A stretch of DNA of 64,000 nucleotides from Acinetobacter baumannii (GTDB lineage: Bacteria > Pseudomonadota > Gammaproteobacteria > Pseudomonadales > Moraxellaceae): assembly GCF_016508585.1 (NCBI RefSeq), contig NZ_JADVOP010000013.1:1-64000 (forward strand), given 5' to 3'. The first letter of the stretch is position 1. Each line of letters opens with the position of its first letter. The translations under genes were made by a program, and so were the position numbers. Shown in pieces: positions 16,912 through 27,125 of the stretch. Below the pieces are notes generated by a model. The model was not told the origin of the DNA. It saw nothing but the letters and a program-made list of their open reading frames with translations, and did not search any database.

Positions 16912-17652
16912 GTGGAAGAACTTGATTGGATAGTCGTTGGCCCAATTTTAGCTGCGATGGCGGCAATTTGGATGGTTTATTTTAAACGTGAAGAAATTGT
17001 ATCTTTAAGACATAAAGGTTTTACAACTAAGCTTGATTCGACAATTCGATTTTTTAAAGATTTTTATAAAAATACAAATGAGAAGAAATTAGTCTTAGAT
17101 CGTGCAGCACAAGATGTTGCTAAATTAAGTTTTGTTGATTTCAAGACGATTAATTATTTGATTACTTTACATGAGCATGAGCTTGTAAATTTAGATGAGA
17201 TGCTTAACTTTTATCGAAGAGGACGTAAGTTTATTCATTATGATGCGAGTAGTCAAAAAATTAATTCTGAAAATTTTAGATTAAAAATCAAAGACAATTC
17301 AAGTGTTAGATTTCAAGCTTTTAAATATACAACATATTATTTTATATCTGCTTTTTTTTGTATCTTTCCCTTATTTTTTTCAAGTTGGTTTGTACAAATA
17401 CTCAATGCAGCAAAAGCACCTTTTATAGTATGGATTTTAGCAGCTTTATATTTTATAGCAACTTTTATGCTTGCTATTAGATCGCTATTTGACACTTCGG
17501 ATTTGCGAGATGCGGATACTTTTATACAAAAATTAAAGGAAGCTGATCAGGAATACAAAAAAATTGAACAAATAGAATTGCATGAAAATTCAACTATTTT
17601 AAACATACCTTTTACCAATATTAAAATTATTCGAAAAAAATTTAGTAATTGA
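16912..17652 (+). CDS. Hypothetical membrane protein
   Basis: A 246-residue protein beginning with GTG six bases after an almost perfect AGGAGG, so the start is secure. One hydrophobic segment lies at the N-terminus (about residues 7-24). A cytoplasmic-looking charged region of about 110 residues follows, then two membrane helices (about 143-165 and 170-190) and a charged C-terminal tail with a coiled-coil look. I recognise no family. It lies between the acetylation cassette and the convergent Gabija genes. It could be an unassigned cargo or defence-accessory gene, but nothing specific shows this. Confidence 0.65.
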   Translation: MEELDWIVVGPILAAMAAIWMVYFKREEIVSLRHKGFTTKLDSTIRFFKDFYKNTNEKKLVLDRAAQDVAKLSFVDFKTINYLITLHEHELVNLDEMLNFYRRGRKFIHYDASSQKINSENFRLKIKDNSSVRFQAFKYTTYYFISAFFCIFPLFFSSWFVQILNAAKAPFIVWILAALYFIATFMLAIRSLFDTSDLRDADTFIQKLKEADQEYKKIEQIELHENSTILNIPFTNIKIIRKKFSN

Positions 17653-18004
17653 ACTTAAGTTTCAACTCAATACAGAATTGGATTTTATATCTTGCATTGA
17701 TGAATTCAATAGAGGCGGTTAATGATACAAGAAGTAGTGATAGTTATACGGCATAAGTTAGGCACGGGTGTTCCTGATTCAGCTTGTTTTAAAATACTCA
17801 TGATTAAGCTGTCTGAATATTTAGATGTTTTCATAAAAAATCTCCTTGAACAGGATTATTCGATTTTCTACTTTTGAGTTCAATTATTTTGAGGGGGGAT
17901 TACCCCTCTATACAAGATAATTGATTTAAAAAATAATGTTATTAGTCTTTTTATTGGATTGCTCCATTTTCCTAGACATGAGACAGCCTCTTTTGAAGTT
18001 ACTG
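17653..18004. other. Intergenic region with GC-rich hairpin
   Basis: It lies between two convergent genes. GAGGGG (17891-17896) and CCCCTC (17903-17908) form a small hairpin that could limit read-through, though there is no clear T-run. Nothing else is seen. Confidence 0.3.
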
Positions 18005-19753
18005 TTAAAGCTGCCTTGTGGGTCTATATGATGCCCCCCTAGCTGTTTTATGTCCACATTCGGAAATTAAATAAAGATGTTTTTTAGCACGTGAGGAAAT
18101 GACATAGAGTAGTCTTCTAGCAACATAATCTTGATGCATATCGCTACAGCCTATTATATTATTCCAGTGGGGTATTTTTCCCTCCAACAATCCAGTGCAT
18201 ATAACGACTTCATATTCGTCACCTTTGGTGGAGTGCGCAGTTGTTATTTTTACTCCTGTGGAGGAGGAGAAGAATTTTTCTAGGTCTGATGCTTTGTAGT
18301 CCATGTCATACTTCTTCATTCTCTCCCTTGTCGCATTCAATATGCTTTTCATCTCTTCATTAAATAAGTCATTTTTTGTGAGTTTTATTCTAAGTCTTTC
18401 GCAAAAGCTAACTATAATTTCTTCTATCCACTGATCAATTTCTTTGTCAAATTTCACAGTTATTGCATTAACTGCAGTTAGAATAGTTTTAGGATTTATA
18501 CTCTCTTCGTCAAAGAAAATGTCATTTAATTTTTCTGAAAGTTCATTAGCGTACCGTTTTCTTTTTATGTAATTGTGGATATTTGGCTTGGTCAGCATTA
18601 GTCGGATTAATGCCAGCCAAATGTTATTTTGATTTTTAGGTATAGGTGAAATCAAAACGCCATCGATATTAAAGCCTATATTTAGTGCACTAATGTTTTT
18701 TGAGATATTTATAACATCGAACCAGCTAGGACAGAGAATTGCTATTTCTTGTTCAGGGATACCTTGCGTAAGGTGCAACTTAACAATATCACCCACATAA
18801 ACTGCAAGGTCATCTTTATGAATACTTTTCTCTAAATGAACGACAGAAGGGTAGTCTCTTAAATCAGATTTAGAGTTTATTTTATATCCTTCTTCTTGGT
18901 ATTTAAGATAATGGTTAATTATTTTTTGGCTACTACGAAAACAACCCGTCAAGCGCTTTTCTTGTAAAGAGAAATCGAGTTCAAAAAAGCTTTCTAGTTC
19001 TGTTTTACTTTTAACAACTGCACCTAGACCTGTGTAAATAGCCTGCTCACTATCTCCTATCATTGTTATTTTGGTTTGCTTCTGTCTAATAATACATTTT
19101 AGTATCTCATACTGCATTACTGATGTATCTTGGTATTCGTCTACAAGTATATGGTAGAAAAGATTTCCTAGACGTTTACAGAGCTTCGGATTAGATTGTA
19201 GCAGTTGGTGGCTGATATTTAGTATTAAATCGAAATCAATATAGTTGTTTTCTGCTAGATACTTATGGTATTCAAGGACTAAATTGTACTTTTTAGTTCC
19301 TGCTGGATATTTGGGGTTATAATCTAGACCAAGAGCAGTGTCGATGTTGTCATAAAATTTGAAGCCATAGTTTTCTTTAAGTTCTGACAACTTGGTTTCT
19401 TTCTCTTGCTCATCTATCACAACAAAGCCACCGCATAGCCGAGGTATCATGTTGATATTTGGCTTGATTATCCATTGAAAGCAGAGAGCATGTATTGTGC
19501 CGATCCAAAGTGATTTGCTTTCCAACCCATAGGAAAGAAGTCTTTCTTGAATTGTGTCTGCTGCAATATTTGTGTATGTAATAGCAACTACTTTCCGCTT
19601 ACCAATTGAAAGTCCTTCTGAATTATCAATTATGTGGTGGAGCTTTGAGACAAGCGTTCTGGTCTTTCCTGAACCTGGGCAAGCTGAAAGCAACATGCTG
19701 TCATTGTGTACGACAGCATCCATCTGTTCATCAGTTAAGTTCTTATATGGCAT
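18005..19753 (-). CDS. gajB: Gabija GajB, UvrD/Rep-like helicase
   Basis: A superfamily 1A helicase of 582 residues from the ATG at 19753, which overlaps the gajA stop as TAATG; a TTG at 19765 would add four residues. Motifs in order: the Q-motif region LTDEQMDAV, Walker A SACPGSGKTRT (about 25-35), motif Ia/Ib AITYTNIAADTI, Walker B HILVDEYQDTS, motif III MIGDSEQAIY, motif V TAHSTKGDEYEVV and motif VI RRLLYVISSRAK. In Gabija, GajB works with the OLD-family nuclease GajA to degrade phage DNA. Coupling to gajA and the domain make-up fit Gabija; both subunits are longer than the Bacillus prototype. Confidence 0.9.
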   Translation of the reverse strand: MPYKNLTDEQMDAVVHNDSMLLSACPGSGKTRTLVSKLHHIIDNSEGLSIGKRKVVAITYTNIAADTIQERLLSYGLESKSLWIGTIHALCFQWIIKPNINMIPRLCGGFVVIDEQEKETKLSELKENYGFKFYDNIDTALGLDYNPKYPAGTKKYNLVLEYHKYLAENNYIDFDLILNISHQLLQSNPKLCKRLGNLFYHILVDEYQDTSVMQYEILKCIIRQKQTKITMIGDSEQAIYTGLGAVVKSKTELESFFELDFSLQEKRLTGCFRSSQKIINHYLKYQEEGYKINSKSDLRDYPSVVHLEKSIHKDDLAVYVGDIVKLHLTQGIPEQEIAILCPSWFDVINISKNISALNIGFNIDGVLISPIPKNQNNIWLALIRLMLTKPNIHNYIKRKRYANELSEKLNDIFFDEESINPKTILTAVNAITVKFDKEIDQWIEEIIVSFCERLRIKLTKNDLFNEEMKSILNATRERMKKYDMDYKASDLEKFFSSSTGVKITTAHSTKGDEYEVVICTGLLEGKIPHWNNIIGCSDMHQDYVARRLLYVISSRAKKHLYLISECGHKTARGASYRPTRQL

Positions 19754-21873
19754 TATATTTCCCAAAAACGAATAAAAGTGTCATTATCGTAATAGGTCTT
19801 ATAAACAGCTATTTTTTCCTCAAAGCTATTACATTCGTTTATTTCGTCTTGATATCCCTGATCCATAGCTGCAACATTATATTCCATCATTTTTGAAGCT
19901 ATTATATCTATGTCTCTATCAGACAGAGAAAACTTAATAGCTTTTAGGATGTATGCAGGGATAATATTCTCGATTGTTATATGGTTTACCATCTCAGCAG
20001 CAAGCCAGCCTTTACCTATTTTTTTTGCAAACTTTAATGCGTGGTGATATTTTTTTGCCGTATCGCTGGAATTTATATTTATAAGAGCTGCTTCAAGATC
20101 GGCTTTTCTTGTATAGGTCGTTCTTATTACCGATTCAAACAAGTTAACGTTTTCGGAGTAATTGATTAATTCGGTTTCAAAAGTATTTTCTGCATAAAAA
20201 GCACTAACGTAGGTATTGTTAACTGTGTAATCATCTAGAGCAATCTTCCTACCTGCTCCTGACATTTGAGCATTTAATTGAGACTTTATATATTCCTCAT
20301 TTGCGAAAGAATCATTTTCTTGCGTTATAAATGCTTTATCTAAATCAGTGAGAATGGAACAGTAGCTGCGGATTCTATCTTCATGAAATAGATCAGATAT
20401 ATGCGTGAATACCGTTCCGTCCATTTTTATTAGGCTAATGCCCATTTCTTCTAGGCTTACTCCAAGCGTCTTTTTTACTAATGCAGGTATAAGTATTAAT
20501 TCTGCATCACCTTCTACGAGAATTACACTTTTTGCAAATAGAATATCACTTCGGATAGCATCTAAATATCTTTCAATACATCGAATATTTCTTAATTCTA
20601 GTTTATTAGATGGGATATACACTTCAGTTTTTACATCTTTTCTTGAAAGTATATTCATAGAGGAAATGTTTGATACAGAGCTTATTTGTGTAGAGTGAGT
20701 TGATACGAATACCTGTGTGTTTTTAAAATTGAAATTTTCAAAAAGTGTTTTTTGAATATGATTATGAATATGAGCTTCAGGCTCTTCAATCATCAAGAAG
20801 TGGGTTATGTGTTCCTCGTTGTCACGAATTGATTCATATTCATAAAGTTTTAGAGCTAGATATATAAGGTTCGCTCCACCAAGGCTAAGGTCTTCTATTC
20901 TTCCAGTTCCTTGATAGCTTAAAGAGTCTTCCACGACTAGACCAAGAGATTGAATTAATTCGATAAAGTCTTCTGGAAGCTGTGATGATACTTGAATTTT
21001 AGGTGAATAAGTTGAGCCTATAGTACTTAGTAATGAGCGAGAAATATCATTGCTGAGATTTTCGATTTCGGGTATCGAGGATATTTTTTGATTGACTTTA
21101 ATTATGTCATTAACAATGCTTTTGTCATCATTGATCTGTTTACTTTTTAAGGTCAGTAGCTTGTACAGAGGATTAGTTTTGTAATATTTGAGATCTGCAA
21201 CCACATTTCTAAGTGCTTTTACGTAAGTACAGGCAACTTCATTTACTAAAGAAAAATATGGAGGTTTTTTATTGCCAATCAGCTCTTCACTTTCTAAATT
21301 TGGGTCTGGGAATATATATTGTTTAAAGTCTCCGACGTGGTCCCGGTATATGCTTTCATCAGCTAGATCAATTTTTGTTCGAACAAATGCCACAGGTTCA
21401 TAAGTTTCTCTTGATATTGTGTGTGAGGAGCAGAATTCAAGAATTTTATCTTTACGAGTGTTAAGGTCTCCATGATCATTGCTAATTTGGTGAAGTTCTT
21501 GTCTGAATGAAAATTTCGGCCTAAAAATAAAGGTGTAAGTTCCTTTCGTTGATGTCTTATGATCTTCTCCATCATTTAATATGTAGTTCGCTAAAACTTG
21601 TTGTTCTTCTGTATCCCCTAAACCAGAAAAATTGAGGGAAATGATTATCCAATGCCCAAATGGTTCTCCTAGTCCTCTGTGAAAATCCTCCCTAGAAAGG
21701 AATTTTGCATTAGCAGGCAATGAGTCATCTAGAATCAATCTCATGGCTTGGAAAACATTAGTTTTACCAGAGGCATTTTCACCAATGATGTTGTTTACCG
21801 ATTTTCTTTTGAACTTAAATTTTTCCTGCTTGAAGTTTTTATAGTTAACGATAGATAATTGGCTAATATACAT
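19753..21873 (-). CDS. gajA: Gabija GajA, OLD-family ATPase/nuclease
   Basis: A 706-residue protein from the ATG at 21873 (MYISQLSIVNYKNFKQEKF); a TTG ten codons upstream is the alternative. An ABC-type ATPase comes first: Walker A IIGENASGKTN (about 29-39), signature LSLGGANLIYLAL, Walker B FLMIEEPEAHIH and H-loop VFVSTHST. A C-terminal TOPRIM domain follows, with SVILVEGDAELIL (Glu) and CSILTDLDKAF (DxD-like). Class 2 OLD nucleases paired with a UvrD-like helicase are the Gabija system. In the family GajA nicks phage DNA when nucleotides fall. gajB follows in a TAATG overlap. No anti-defence or third gene is adjacent. Confidence 0.9.
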   Translation of the reverse strand: MYISQLSIVNYKNFKQEKFKFKRKSVNNIIGENASGKTNVFQAMRLILDDSLPANAKFLSREDFHRGLGEPFGHWIIISLNFSGLGDTEEQQVLANYILNDGEDHKTSTKGTYTFIFRPKFSFRQELHQISNDHGDLNTRKDKILEFCSSHTISRETYEPVAFVRTKIDLADESIYRDHVGDFKQYIFPDPNLESEELIGNKKPPYFSLVNEVACTYVKALRNVVADLKYYKTNPLYKLLTLKSKQINDDKSIVNDIIKVNQKISSIPEIENLSNDISRSLLSTIGSTYSPKIQVSSQLPEDFIELIQSLGLVVEDSLSYQGTGRIEDLSLGGANLIYLALKLYEYESIRDNEEHITHFLMIEEPEAHIHNHIQKTLFENFNFKNTQVFVSTHSTQISSVSNISSMNILSRKDVKTEVYIPSNKLELRNIRCIERYLDAIRSDILFAKSVILVEGDAELILIPALVKKTLGVSLEEMGISLIKMDGTVFTHISDLFHEDRIRSYCSILTDLDKAFITQENDSFANEEYIKSQLNAQMSGAGRKIALDDYTVNNTYVSAFYAENTFETELINYSENVNLFESVIRTTYTRKADLEAALININSSDTAKKYHHALKFAKKIGKGWLAAEMVNHITIENIIPAYILKAIKFSLSDRDIDIIASKMMEYNVAAMDQGYQDEINECNSFEEKIAVYKTYYDNDTFIRFWEI

Positions 21874-22182
21874 GGTGTTATGGTGCCTTGAACTTTTGGT
21901 CAATTAGTGATAGTAGAGATATATTGTGTAGCACAAAATCATGTGATATGGAATCAATAACTTATGTAATAAGCAAGAACACATGCCGTTGAATACCTGT
22001 AAAGTAAGTGAATGAGTAAAACAAACTAGGTAGCTCAGGAACTGAAAAAATTGCATTGCTCGTTTCAGGTCAAGCGAAACTGGGTGAGGCTACTAGTCTA
22101 CGGAATTCCTGTGTATCACTTGACTCAAATAGAAACAGAAATAATGCTTAGATAGATTGTTGAAGCATTTATTTTTTGTTGG
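21874..22182. other. Gene-free region between gajA and integrase
   Basis: It should hold the gajAB promoter (minus strand). No convincing hexamers or repeats are seen, and no gene is supported. Confidence 0.4.
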
Positions 22183-23460
22183 TTACTTAAAGTATGTAGT
22201 ACAGAATTCAGCCCAATCAGCCATTAAACTTTTACGTTTTTCAAGATAGGCTCCACGTAAATAGGCGGCTTCGACTTCATCCGGGAGTTTATGAGCAAGA
22301 ACATGCTCACACACCTCACGAGGGTAATCAGTTTTGTCTGCTGACCAGTCACGAAATGTGGATCGGAAACCGTGCGTTGTAATCACACGATTTTGTTTTG
22401 GGTCAATATAGCCTAAGCCATTTTCTTTAAATTTCTGTTCATGCATACGTTTAATCAATGCGGTTAACGACATATCAGAAAGCATGCCACCACTACGAGG
22501 TGCTGGGAAAATATAGCTTTGAGGTCTAGTATCAGTCTGAATTGATTTTAATAATTCAATTGCTGGTTTTGAAAGTGGAACACGATGCTCTTTTTCAGCT
22601 TTCATGCGCTCTTTAGGAATAGTCCAGACTTTATTTTTTAAATCGATTTCTTGCCAAGTTGTTCCAAAGATTTCACCAGAACGACAAGCCGTTAAAATTG
22701 CAAATTCCAGTGCCTTTGGAGAAATACCATCTTTTTGACGAAGGTGCTGAACGAATGTAGAGACTTGATCATAAGGTAAAGAAGGATGAGGACGTGATTC
22801 CTGCTTTAAGTTACCTAATATAGGTTCAAGATTACCTTTCCATTCAGCAGGGTTGTCACCTTCAAAATACTCCATAGCCTTTGCATAATCAAAAATAGTC
22901 TCAATACGACCACGAATTCGTTTAGCTGTTTCGTTCTTCTCAATCCAGATAGGCCTAAGAACTTCAGCAATATCAACTTTAGTAATTGTGCCAATACTAA
23001 TATCACCAAGAGTAGGATAGATATAAGTTTCTAATGTAGTAGACCATTGAGCTATATGCTTTTGATTCTTTAATTCACGAGATTTATTGGCAATCACAAT
23101 CTGAGCACATTCACGAAAAGTACGATTACGAAGTTTTTGAATACGTAAAGCTTGAAGTTGATCTTGTTTTTGTTGGATAGGATCATTCCCATTTCGGATT
23201 TGGGCTTTCATTTCATGAGCTTTAGCCCTTGCCTCTGCTAGTGACACTTCTGAGTAAGATCCCAATCCAATATCACGGCGATGAAGTTGCTGTTTACCAT
23301 TTTCATCAAAACGCTGACCTACAACAACACGTAGAACCCAAGTACGCGAATTATTCACAATACGTAGGTGCAAACCATCTACACCGCCTACAGCATGTCT
23401 ACCATTTTCTTTGATTTTTGCTACACTGAGTGCAGAGAGTTCTTTTGCTTTTTTAGGCAT
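22183..23460 (-). CDS. Tyrosine integrase, DUF4102/P4 type (intact)
   Basis: A 425-residue P4-type integrase counted from MPKKAKELSALSV at 23460; an upstream ATG at 23493 lies inside the putative arm repeats and is less likely. Domains: arm-binding DUF4102 (about 1-90), core-binding (about 100-200), catalytic (about 215-415). The catalytic set is complete: TACRSGE (ArgI), HGFRSTFRDW (His363, Arg366), CEHVLAH (His386/390) and AAYLRGAYLEKR (Tyr400). It integrates and excises the island at a tRNA 3' end. It is now internal to the composite island and is followed on its upstream side by an IS982-type transposase, where its own attachment site should be. Confidence 0.92.
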   Translation of the reverse strand: MPKKAKELSALSVAKIKENGRHAVGGVDGLHLRIVNNSRTWVLRVVVGQRFDENGKQQLHRRDIGLGSYSEVSLAEARAKAHEMKAQIRNGNDPIQQKQDQLQALRIQKLRNRTFRECAQIVIANKSRELKNQKHIAQWSTTLETYIYPTLGDISIGTITKVDIAEVLRPIWIEKNETAKRIRGRIETIFDYAKAMEYFEGDNPAEWKGNLEPILGNLKQESRPHPSLPYDQVSTFVQHLRQKDGISPKALEFAILTACRSGEIFGTTWQEIDLKNKVWTIPKERMKAEKEHRVPLSKPAIELLKSIQTDTRPQSYIFPAPRSGGMLSDMSLTALIKRMHEQKFKENGLGYIDPKQNRVITTHGFRSTFRDWSADKTDYPREVCEHVLAHKLPDEVEAAYLRGAYLEKRKSLMADWAEFCTTYFK

Positions 23461-23617
23461 AGGGCTGTTCTTGTCCCACATAATAACCAACATAGAATAT
23501 TGGAGATGGTCGGATTAGGCAAGACTTGGTTGGAAAGGTTTTATTTTAAGTTATTGAAGTATAAAGTTATATTTTATTGTGTTGGACTGTATAAAACAAG
23601 TGTTATACGGACACAAC

Positions 23618-24510
23618 TCTAGTCCTTATGTTCAATAGTACCGAATTATTCTGCTTAATTGATGATTTCTTTCTTAAATTTGAAGCAACTTATTGGGAAT
23701 TTCTTAAGCAAAGCTATAGATGCTTAAGAATTCGCCCCTCACAGCTCAGTATTTCTGAAATTATCTTTATCGCAGTTTGGTATAAGTGTTCTCACTTTAC
23801 TAATTTCAAAGCATTTTTCTTATGGCTAAAACAACATAAATATCATTTATTTAAGAACTTACCCTGTTATCAACGCATGATTCATCTCATCAATATGCAT
23901 CAATTGGCACTACATGCTTTACATGTGGCTTTGATGAAAGATAAACATGCTCCATATTTATGGATTGATTCCACAACATTGCCTGTTTGTAAAAATCAAA
24001 GAATACAATGCCATAAGTCACTATCAGCAATAGTAACGCGCGGTAAAAGTTCAATGGGATGGTTCTTTGGCTGTAAATTACATATTGTGATGAATCAACT
24101 TGGAGAAATAGTTGGTTCAGTTTTATCTAATGGGCATTTGGCTGACATAAAAATGGTAGAGCAGTTAGTTGAAGGATTACAAGCAAAACCGTATGCAGAT
24201 CGTGGCTATATCAGCCATGAATTAAAAAATAGATTGAAAGATCAAGGGATTGATTTGATTAACTATCATCGGAAGAACATGAAGTCTGTTCAATTATCCG
24301 CATCAGATGAATATCACCTAAAACAGCGTAATAAAATAGAAACATTATACAGCCTATTGAAAGGCCAATACAATTTAGTGACGAGCAAGGCCCGAAGTGT
24401 TGCAGGCTATCTAGCAGGTATTTATGCTTCTTTGTGTGCCTATCAACTCTGTCATCAAAACAAGCCGATGATTCGTATTATATAAACATCAGCTTAAACA
24501 GGATTCGGGT
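23618..24510 (+). mobile_element. IS982-family insertion sequence
   Basis: Candidate imperfect terminal repeats are ACTCTAGTCC (23618) and, inverted, ACCCGAATCC (24501-24510), 7 of 10 matching. The transposase starts only 10 bp from the left end with no ribosome-binding site, so the left end may be truncated. No target duplication is visible. The left junction falls right after GGACAC, the sequence that runs into the attachment core at the island's right end. So the element sits in, or replaced, a former att site. Confidence 0.65.
23628..24485 (+). CDS. IS982-family transposase
   Basis: A 285-residue DDE transposase with the family start ELFCLIDDFFLKFE. Catalytic segments are visible: LWIDSTTLPVCKNQRIQ (first Asp), KPYADRGYISHEL (second Asp) and LKQRNKIETLYSLLKGQYN (Glu). 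The length is close to the family norm. The frame is intact, but no Shine-Dalgarno precedes the ATG and only 10 bp separate it from the candidate IS end, so expression may depend on outside transcription. Confidence 0.88.
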   Translation: MFNSTELFCLIDDFFLKFEATYWEFLKQSYRCLRIRPSQLSISEIIFIAVWYKCSHFTNFKAFFLWLKQHKYHLFKNLPCYQRMIHLINMHQLALHALHVALMKDKHAPYLWIDSTTLPVCKNQRIQCHKSLSAIVTRGKSSMGWFFGCKLHIVMNQLGEIVGSVLSNGHLADIKMVEQLVEGLQAKPYADRGYISHELKNRLKDQGIDLINYHRKNMKSVQLSASDEYHLKQRNKIETLYSLLKGQYNLVTSKARSVAGYLAGIYASLCAYQLCHQNKPMIRII

Positions 24511-24719
24511 TACTTAACATGTGGAATTACGTTAAATAAGTCATATATTTATTATGTCTTTAAATTTTAAAGGCTAGCCATATTAGACTAAAAAAGTTAT
24601 ATTGCGTACAGTCAAACTTTGTCAGAGTTTGTGTATGAATTAAATGTAAGGAATTAATTGTACTGGACTTATTTAGGCAATTTAGTACTTTTTAAATTTA
24701 GCTTTTAGAGTATCTTTTT

Positions 24720-27125
24720 ATGGTTGGGGCAAGTGGATATACACGACAAAAGTTAGCATCTATTAATGCGAGTATTGATAATACCGCTATGAACGAAGCT
24801 TATGAAAGTTTGATGTGGTTAATAAAAAGTTTATCGCAAGATGAGCTTACTTTAGTTGCTCCAGAGATAAAAGCTACAATATCTAGATTTTTTAAAAAGA
24901 AAAAAAGGGAGCTAACTACTCTTTTTGAAGAAAGCCTCAAGAGTGATCTCCAAGACGGTCCGTTTATTGCTGATGAATTATCAATTTCATCTATTGTATC
25001 CGCTCGATTAAATGAATATTCTCTAAGGCTTGATAAGCTTCAAGCCTCTCATATTTTTCAATGGTCTACATATTATCGCGATACTGTGGGATTTGTATTT
25101 AAAGATTTATGTGATCTATTAACAAATATAGATAATTGGGATGAAATACTCCAGGATATATCAAAAAAATTTGCGTTTCATGCTTATTCAATTTCTGTGA
25201 GTGGGATTCAATATTCTCAAAAGCAAGGTTTAGATGGTGAGGCTTCACATTATAAGTCTTTGGGGGGGCTTCAGCAGTTCCTTTATTTAATAATGAATTT
25301 ATTTATAGATTATCAAGATAAAATTACAAACTCACAGCAATCAATGATTGCTCGAAACGTAACTTCAGCGTTACTTTCAGGCGTTCTTTCAGGATATGAA
25401 AAAAATTTAACGTGGGCACGTTTGTGTTCAAGTTATCGTCATTGGGTACCTGCATTGGGATTTATGAATGGATCAGATGCAATTTCTCTTCTGCAAGAGA
25501 TACAAGAAAGAAATACCCATTTAGAATCCATAAACGGGCTCTTTGATACTGTTGTTCCAGTTTTACTTGCGATTGATACTTTATCGAATAAAATTCACGG
25601 TAATGATTGTGTTTTCCCTAGATTTAGTCGGGTGTTACCAAGTGATCAATTTAAACTTGATATTATTCTATCAGTGGTTGTAAATAAAACTATGATGGAT
25701 ATTCTCATAAGTTCTGTATTTTTGGAAAAAATTAATGAACTTTACGACATTCAAGGGCTTAATAATTCTGATGCAGTATTAGCTGTTTTTAGAGCTAGTC
25801 CTATTGTTAAAGATTGGATAGAAGAACGAGATCATCAGGGATTTATTGATGCAAGCTATATTTTGGGAAATGTTGAGAATGCAAAGGATCTTTCAGATGT
25901 TATAGCCGCGCGCATTGAAAAGAAAATTAGTATTAAGGCTGAGTCAGATAAAAGTCTAGTAACTCATAATTATGCTAAAGAGTTCCCACTTGAAGATCCT
26001 GACACTAGACGGCTGTTCATGGTTGAAAGGCATAGTGTTAAAAAGTTACTTGAGCAATTTGAATTAGAAACTGGAGTAAATTTGTGGTGTAGTGTCAGAC
26101 GTTCGGGTAAGACAACGGCAGCTATGAATTTATCAGGTCGCTTTGTAATCGTATTTCAAACTATGGATTATGTTACTGAACAATCGCAGCAAAATATCTT
26201 TTCAAATGAAATAATGAACATTTTACGTGAGAAAAAGCCACTCGCAAACGACTTTTTTGAATCTCTCGTTGAGAAGTGCGTTACCGCTAATGGAGTTAAT
26301 GATATCTCAAGAAAGAAAACTATTTTTTTATTAGATGAATATGAAACCCTATTTGGTATCTTAGATGGAGTGTCCAATAATGACCCAATATTCAGGTTTA
26401 CTATAGCTTTACCTTTACTAAGTCAGATGGTTAGATTTTCTTCTAAAAATCTTTTGATTTTTATGGGGCAAAGACCTGATGCTTATCACATTATTCCCGC
26501 TCAGAATCAACTCAGTCCAATAGTTAAACAAAGATATTTTCCACTTTTTGAACATCATAAGGGAGCATCAGATTCTGAATTTAGTCAATTTTTAAAGCGT
26601 GTACTTACACAGAATTTACCATTTACCTCATCATTCCTTGAAGCAGTTTATGAGGAAACTAGTGGTCATCCTTATCTTACTGCTAACTTAATGGTAGATT
26701 TTTGTGATTGGCTTGTTAGTAATAATGTTGAAAATGGTGTTTCACTGGATGCTAATCGATTTCAGTCATTTTCAAAAGATAGATTAAGTCTAGCATCATT
26801 AAGTAGAAGTACTTTCTATCAATTTTTTCAGGCCCAATTTACAGGTTATTTAAGCGAGAATACCCGTAAGAATGAACTGTGGCTTTATGCTGTAGCTCGT
26901 GTCCTACACTTGATAGGTAGTAAACACCCTAAAGTACTTTCCTGCCCAATAGCACGTTACAATGAGTATGCAGAAAAAGCACTAGCTAATAGTACGATCA
27001 CACCACAACAATTGCTTTCCTCAGGGAAAATGTCTAATTTTTTAAAAGCAGATGAAGGTCATGTGAAACCAGCCATTCGTCTTATGGCTAGACTTGCTGC
27101 TTGTTCTATGCCGGAGTTAACTTAA
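24720..27125 (+). CDS. 801-aa P-loop NTPase, unrecognised family
   Basis: The N-terminal 420 residues are mostly helical with no known motif. The C-terminal half is a STAND/AAA-like P-loop NTPase: Walker A CSVRRSGKTTAAM (about 457-469), Walker B KKTIFLLDEYETLFG (about 533-546), a sensor-like LLIFMGQRPDAY (about 578-589) and a winged-helix-type ETSGHPYLTANLM (about 646-658). The stop overlaps the start of the next gene as TAATG, so the two are translationally coupled. The pair is the only cargo between two integrase scars in a defence-rich island. I infer an anti-phage role but recognise no named system. No effector domain is obvious in the N-terminal part. Confidence 0.8.
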   Translation: MVGASGYTRQKLASINASIDNTAMNEAYESLMWLIKSLSQDELTLVAPEIKATISRFFKKKKRELTTLFEESLKSDLQDGPFIADELSISSIVSARLNEYSLRLDKLQASHIFQWSTYYRDTVGFVFKDLCDLLTNIDNWDEILQDISKKFAFHAYSISVSGIQYSQKQGLDGEASHYKSLGGLQQFLYLIMNLFIDYQDKITNSQQSMIARNVTSALLSGVLSGYEKNLTWARLCSSYRHWVPALGFMNGSDAISLLQEIQERNTHLESINGLFDTVVPVLLAIDTLSNKIHGNDCVFPRFSRVLPSDQFKLDIILSVVVNKTMMDILISSVFLEKINELYDIQGLNNSDAVLAVFRASPIVKDWIEERDHQGFIDASYILGNVENAKDLSDVIAARIEKKISIKAESDKSLVTHNYAKEFPLEDPDTRRLFMVERHSVKKLLEQFELETGVNLWCSVRRSGKTTAAMNLSGRFVIVFQTMDYVTEQSQQNIFSNEIMNILREKKPLANDFFESLVEKCVTANGVNDISRKKTIFLLDEYETLFGILDGVSNNDPIFRFTIALPLLSQMVRFSSKNLLIFMGQRPDAYHIIPAQNQLSPIVKQRYFPLFEHHKGASDSEFSQFLKRVLTQNLPFTSSFLEAVYEETSGHPYLTANLMVDFCDWLVSNNVENGVSLDANRFQSFSKDRLSLASLSRSTFYQFFQAQFTGYLSENTRKNELWLYAVARVLHLIGSKHPKVLSCPIARYNEYAEKALANSTITPQQLLSSGKMSNFLKADEGHVKPAIRLMARLAACSMPELT

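Noticed and set aside
23595..24720. Target-site duplication of the IS982 element
   Set aside because: Flanking bases at the candidate ends do not match; the left end may be truncated.
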